This document shows, one piece after another, positions 61,673 through 64,000 of a DNA stretch of 64,000 bases. Each line of letters starts with the position of its first letter. Within the stretch, counting starts at the first letter, position 1. The position numbers were made by a program, and so were the translations under genes. The stretch is from JAEUIX01 sp964611125 (lineage in GTDB: Bacteria; Planctomycetota; Phycisphaerae; Phycisphaerales; UBA1924): the NCBI GenBank assembly GCA_964611125.1, contig CAZSZO010000002.1, forward strand, positions 124,001-188,000, read 5' to 3'. The notes under the pieces were generated by a model. It had not been told where the DNA came from. It saw only the letters and a list, made by a program, of their open reading frames with translations, and did no database searches.

Positions 61673-64000
61673 CTGCCCGTTCTCTCCGCCATCGTCGCCG
61701 ACCCCGTCATCGCCCGCATCGCCGAGGCCGCCCTGACCCATCGCCGCGCGGCCGCCCGTGGCGCCTGCGGCTCCTCCACGGCGTTCGTCGCCGCCGCGAT
61801 CGGTCGGCGCGCCCGCCGCCCGGTGATCCTGCTCGTGGCGCACGTTGACGACGCCGACGAAGCCGTGGATGAACTCTCCGGCGCAGGGGTCAGCGCCGCC
61901 CGCTTCCCCGCCCTCGAAACCCTTCCCGGCGAGTCCGGCGCCAGCATCGAGCTGCTCGCCGAGCGCCTCGCGATCGTGCGCCGCATGCTCGCGCTGGCCG
62001 AGCACCCCGCCGAGCTGGTCCTCGTCGCCCCCATCCAGGCCCTGATGCAGTCTGTCCCCTCGCCGGCCGCGCTGGCCGGCGCCGTGCGCGTCGTGCGCGT
62101 GGGCGACACCCTCCCGGGCGGACCTGCCGAGGTCGTCCGCTGGCTCGATGCCGCCGGCTACCGAAGGGTCGACACCATCGAGGAGCCAGGCGACTTCGCC
62201 GTTCGCGGCGGCATCCTCGATGTCTTCCCCCCGGGCGATGCCAGCGATGCGCCCCCCCAGCCCGGCGCGGCCGGAACGGCCGCCCCCGAATCCCTGGGCG
62301 GCGCCCCCGTCCGGCTCGACTTCTTCGGCGATCAGGTCGACCGCATCAGCGAGATCGATGTCGAGTCCATGGCCGTCGACCGCGCCCTCTCCGGCGTGCA
62401 ACTCGTCTGCGCCAAGCCCGAGCTGCTGCTCCGCGACGGCGTTGTCAACGCCATCGATCTCCTGCCCCGCGAGACCATCGCCGTCCTCCACGAGCTCATC
62501 GAGCTCACCGAGCAGGGCCGCGGCTACTACGAGCGCTGCGTCGACACCCGGGGCATCTTCGGCCCCCCGGCGGTGTTCAAGGCTCTGCGCGACCGCCTCT
62601 CCGCCACCATCGAGATCGGCCGCGCCTCGCACTCTTCCGGCGGGGCCGAAGGCGAGCTCTTCGATCTCCCCGTCGCCGCGGCGCCCCCGCTCAGCGATGA
62701 CGTCGCCAAGGCCATCGCCGAACTCGCCGAGATGGCCGCTCCCTCGAGCGCCAGCGTCAGCTCGCCACCCGTGCAGGTCACGGTGCTCTGCCAGAACGAG
62801 GGCGAGCGGCAGCGCCTGGGCGAGTTGCTTGCGCAGTACGCGCCGCAGGCGCCAGGAACCGTCGGGCCCGGGGTTGAATCCGCCCTGGCGTACCTGCACC
62901 AGGGCTTCGTCTGGCGGTCCGCCCGCCCCGTCCTCTTCCTGCCTTATCACGAGCTGCTGGGCCGCTTCCAGGCCCGTCGCCGGTCGGGCCGTCTCCGGGC
63001 CGGGCGAGCCATGGACACGTTTCTGGAGCTGCAGCCAGGCGACTATGTCGTCCACGTCGAGCACGGGATCGCCCGCTATCTGGGCCTCAAGCTCCTCAAA
63101 CCACGGGAGGCCAACCCCGCCTTCGCCGCGCGCATGAAGCGGGCTGGCGACGACCCCGCCGGCCCCGAAGAGGCGGAGGAGTACCTCACCCTTGAGTTCG
63201 ACGGCTCCGCCAAGCTGCACGTCCCCGCCGCCAAGTGCGCCCTGGTGCAGAAGTACATCGGCGGCTTCAAGGGCAAGCCGCCCCTTTCGACCCTGGGTGG
63301 CCAGCGCTGGAAGAGCCAGAAGGAGCGCGTCACCGACAGCGTCCGCGAGCTCGCCGCCGAGCTCCTGCGCGTGCGCGCGGCCCGCGAATCGATGCCCGGC
63401 ATCCGCTACCCGGCCGACACCCCCTGGCAGAAGGAGTTCGAGGACGAGTTCCCCTACGACGAGACCGAGGACCAGCTTGCCGCGCTCGCCGAGATCAAGC
63501 GGGACATGCAGGGCCAGCGTCCCATGGACCGGCTGCTTTGCGGCGATGTCGGCTACGGCAAGACCGAGATGGCCATCCGGGCGGCGTTCAAGGCCGCCGA
63601 GTATGGCAAGCAGGTCGCGGTGCTGGTTCCCACCACGGTCCTTGCCGAGCAGCATGAGCGGACCTTCCGCAACCGTTTCAAGGACTATCCCTTCAAGGTC
63701 GCCTCGATCTCCCGGTTCAAGACCGATGGCGAGGTCCGCGAGATCCTCGAGGAGGTCGCCGGGGGGCGCATCGACGTGGTCATCGGCACCCACCGCCTGC
63801 TCTCCAGGGACGTCCGCTTCGCCGACCTGGGCCTGGTCGTCGTCGACGAGGAGCAGCGCTTCGGCGTCGAGCACAAGGAGCGGCTCCTCGGGTTGCGGCT
63901 CACCGCCGATGTGCTGACGCTCTCGGCCACCCCCATCCCCCGCACGCTGCACATGGCCATGCTGGGGATCCGCGACATCTCCAGCCTCGCCACCGCCCCC
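61673..64000 (+). CDS. mfd: Mfd transcription-repair coupling factor, N-terminal part
   Basis: The reading frame is open from 61577 to the window end. Mfd order is clear: UvrB-like N-terminal domains (VILLVAHVDDADEAVDEL, VRWLDAAGYRRVDTIEEPG, FAVRGGILDVFPPGD), the RNA-polymerase-interacting CarD-like domain (LELQPGDYVVHVEHGIARYL, LHVPAAKCALVQKY), then the helicase start (GDVGYGKTEMAIRAAFKA, VVVDEEQRFGVEHK, LSATPIPRTLHMAM). It removes stalled RNA polymerase and recruits UvrA. Oddity: no ATG, GTG or TTG exists in frame before GTG 61823, which would cut conserved residues; I place the start at a CTG (61673) with low certainty. It faces the futalosine hydrolase gene. Confidence 0.9.
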   Translation, partial: MPVLSAIVADPVIARIAEAALTHRRAAARGACGSSTAFVAAAIGRRARRPVILLVAHVDDADEAVDELSGAGVSAARFPALETLPGESGASIELLAERLAIVRRMLALAEHPAELVLVAPIQALMQSVPSPAALAGAVRVVRVGDTLPGGPAEVVRWLDAAGYRRVDTIEEPGDFAVRGGILDVFPPGDASDAPPQPGAAGTAAPESLGGAPVRLDFFGDQVDRISEIDVESMAVDRALSGVQLVCAKPELLLRDGVVNAIDLLPRETIAVLHELIELTEQGRGYYERCVDTRGIFGPPAVFKALRDRLSATIEIGRASHSSGGAEGELFDLPVAAAPPLSDDVAKAIAELAEMAAPSSASVSSPPVQVTVLCQNEGERQRLGELLAQYAPQAPGTVGPGVESALAYLHQGFVWRSARPVLFLPYHELLGRFQARRRSGRLRAGRAMDTFLELQPGDYVVHVEHGIARYLGLKLLKPREANPAFAARMKRAGDDPAGPEEAEEYLTLEFDGSAKLHVPAAKCALVQKYIGGFKGKPPLSTLGGQRWKSQKERVTDSVRELAAELLRVRAARESMPGIRYPADTPWQKEFEDEFPYDETEDQLAALAEIKRDMQGQRPMDRLLCGDVGYGKTEMAIRAAFKAAEYGKQVAVLVPTTVLAEQHERTFRNRFKDYPFKVASISRFKTDGEVREILEEVAGGRIDVVIGTHRLLSRDVRFADLGLVVVDEEQRFGVEHKERLLGLRLTADVLTLSATPIPRTLHMAMLGIRDISSLATAP

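Overview
The window is a GC-rich bacterial chromosome segment, most likely from Planctomycetota, class Phycisphaerae. The evidence is a combination of traits. There are two ECF-sigma/Ser-Thr-kinase-TPR modules and two surface proteins ending in a short PxPGAA...ARRRR sorting tag. There is also a beta-helix protein with a dockerin-like calcium-loop tail and a pseudopilin with the FTLIELLVVIAIIALL start. Further signs are an H1-like small basic protein, two proteins with CxxCGY...CPECG ribbons, and a futalosine hydrolase. The assignment is inference from gene content; no rRNA gene is present.

Layout. 1-5.5 kb: end of rsmA, a phosphotransferase, an H1-like protein, a FabZ-like dehydratase, a NagB/PIG-L fusion and a Gfo/Idh/MocA oxidoreductase. 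5.8-10 kb: exported proteins (beta-helix/dockerin, SGNH hydrolase, sorting-tag protein). 10.1-13.9 kb: GntR/LacI-type regulator, pseudopilin and sugar-binding lipoprotein, probably one carbohydrate-response locus. 14.2-15.9 kb: HxlR regulator divergent from an SDR-RidA pair.

15.9-35.6 kb is the accessory part. Two near-identical modules (ECF sigma factor followed by a transmembrane Ser/Thr kinase with a long TPR array) bracket a stretch filled with relics. These are fragments of TPR and WD40 kinase tails, four decayed 3' ends of one unidentified gene family, and a repeat family marked by AATCGGGG(T/G)GACAG. Intact genes between the relics are a DUF4344-type metallopeptidase, a zinc-ribbon membrane protein, a CorC/HlyC-type protein, a PAS hybrid histidine kinase with a REC-only partner, a SnoaL-like protein and a PAS-Fis mini-regulator. 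A uracil-DNA glycosylase relative is frameshifted.

35.7-49.7 kb: HAF-repeat surface protein, tRNA-Pro(GGG), a DUF4259 protein, tRNA-Leu(CAG) with a strong terminator, GH38 alpha-mannosidase, class A-type serine hydrolase, mannose-6-phosphate isomerase, mnmG carrying an in-frame short repeat insertion, an unknown protein, a two-gene ATPase + DUF4276 module and serS. The ATPase/DUF4276 pair is the best candidate for an under-described system: it resembles ATPase + TOPRIM anti-phage modules.

49.7-64 kb: zinc-ribbon protein and acetyl-CoA synthetase; two YCII/DGPF proteins followed by an ECF42-type sigma factor; a type IV pilus/type II secretion operon (pilM-pilN-pilO-pilP-like-pilB/gspE); futalosine hydrolase; and the 5' part of mfd running off the end.
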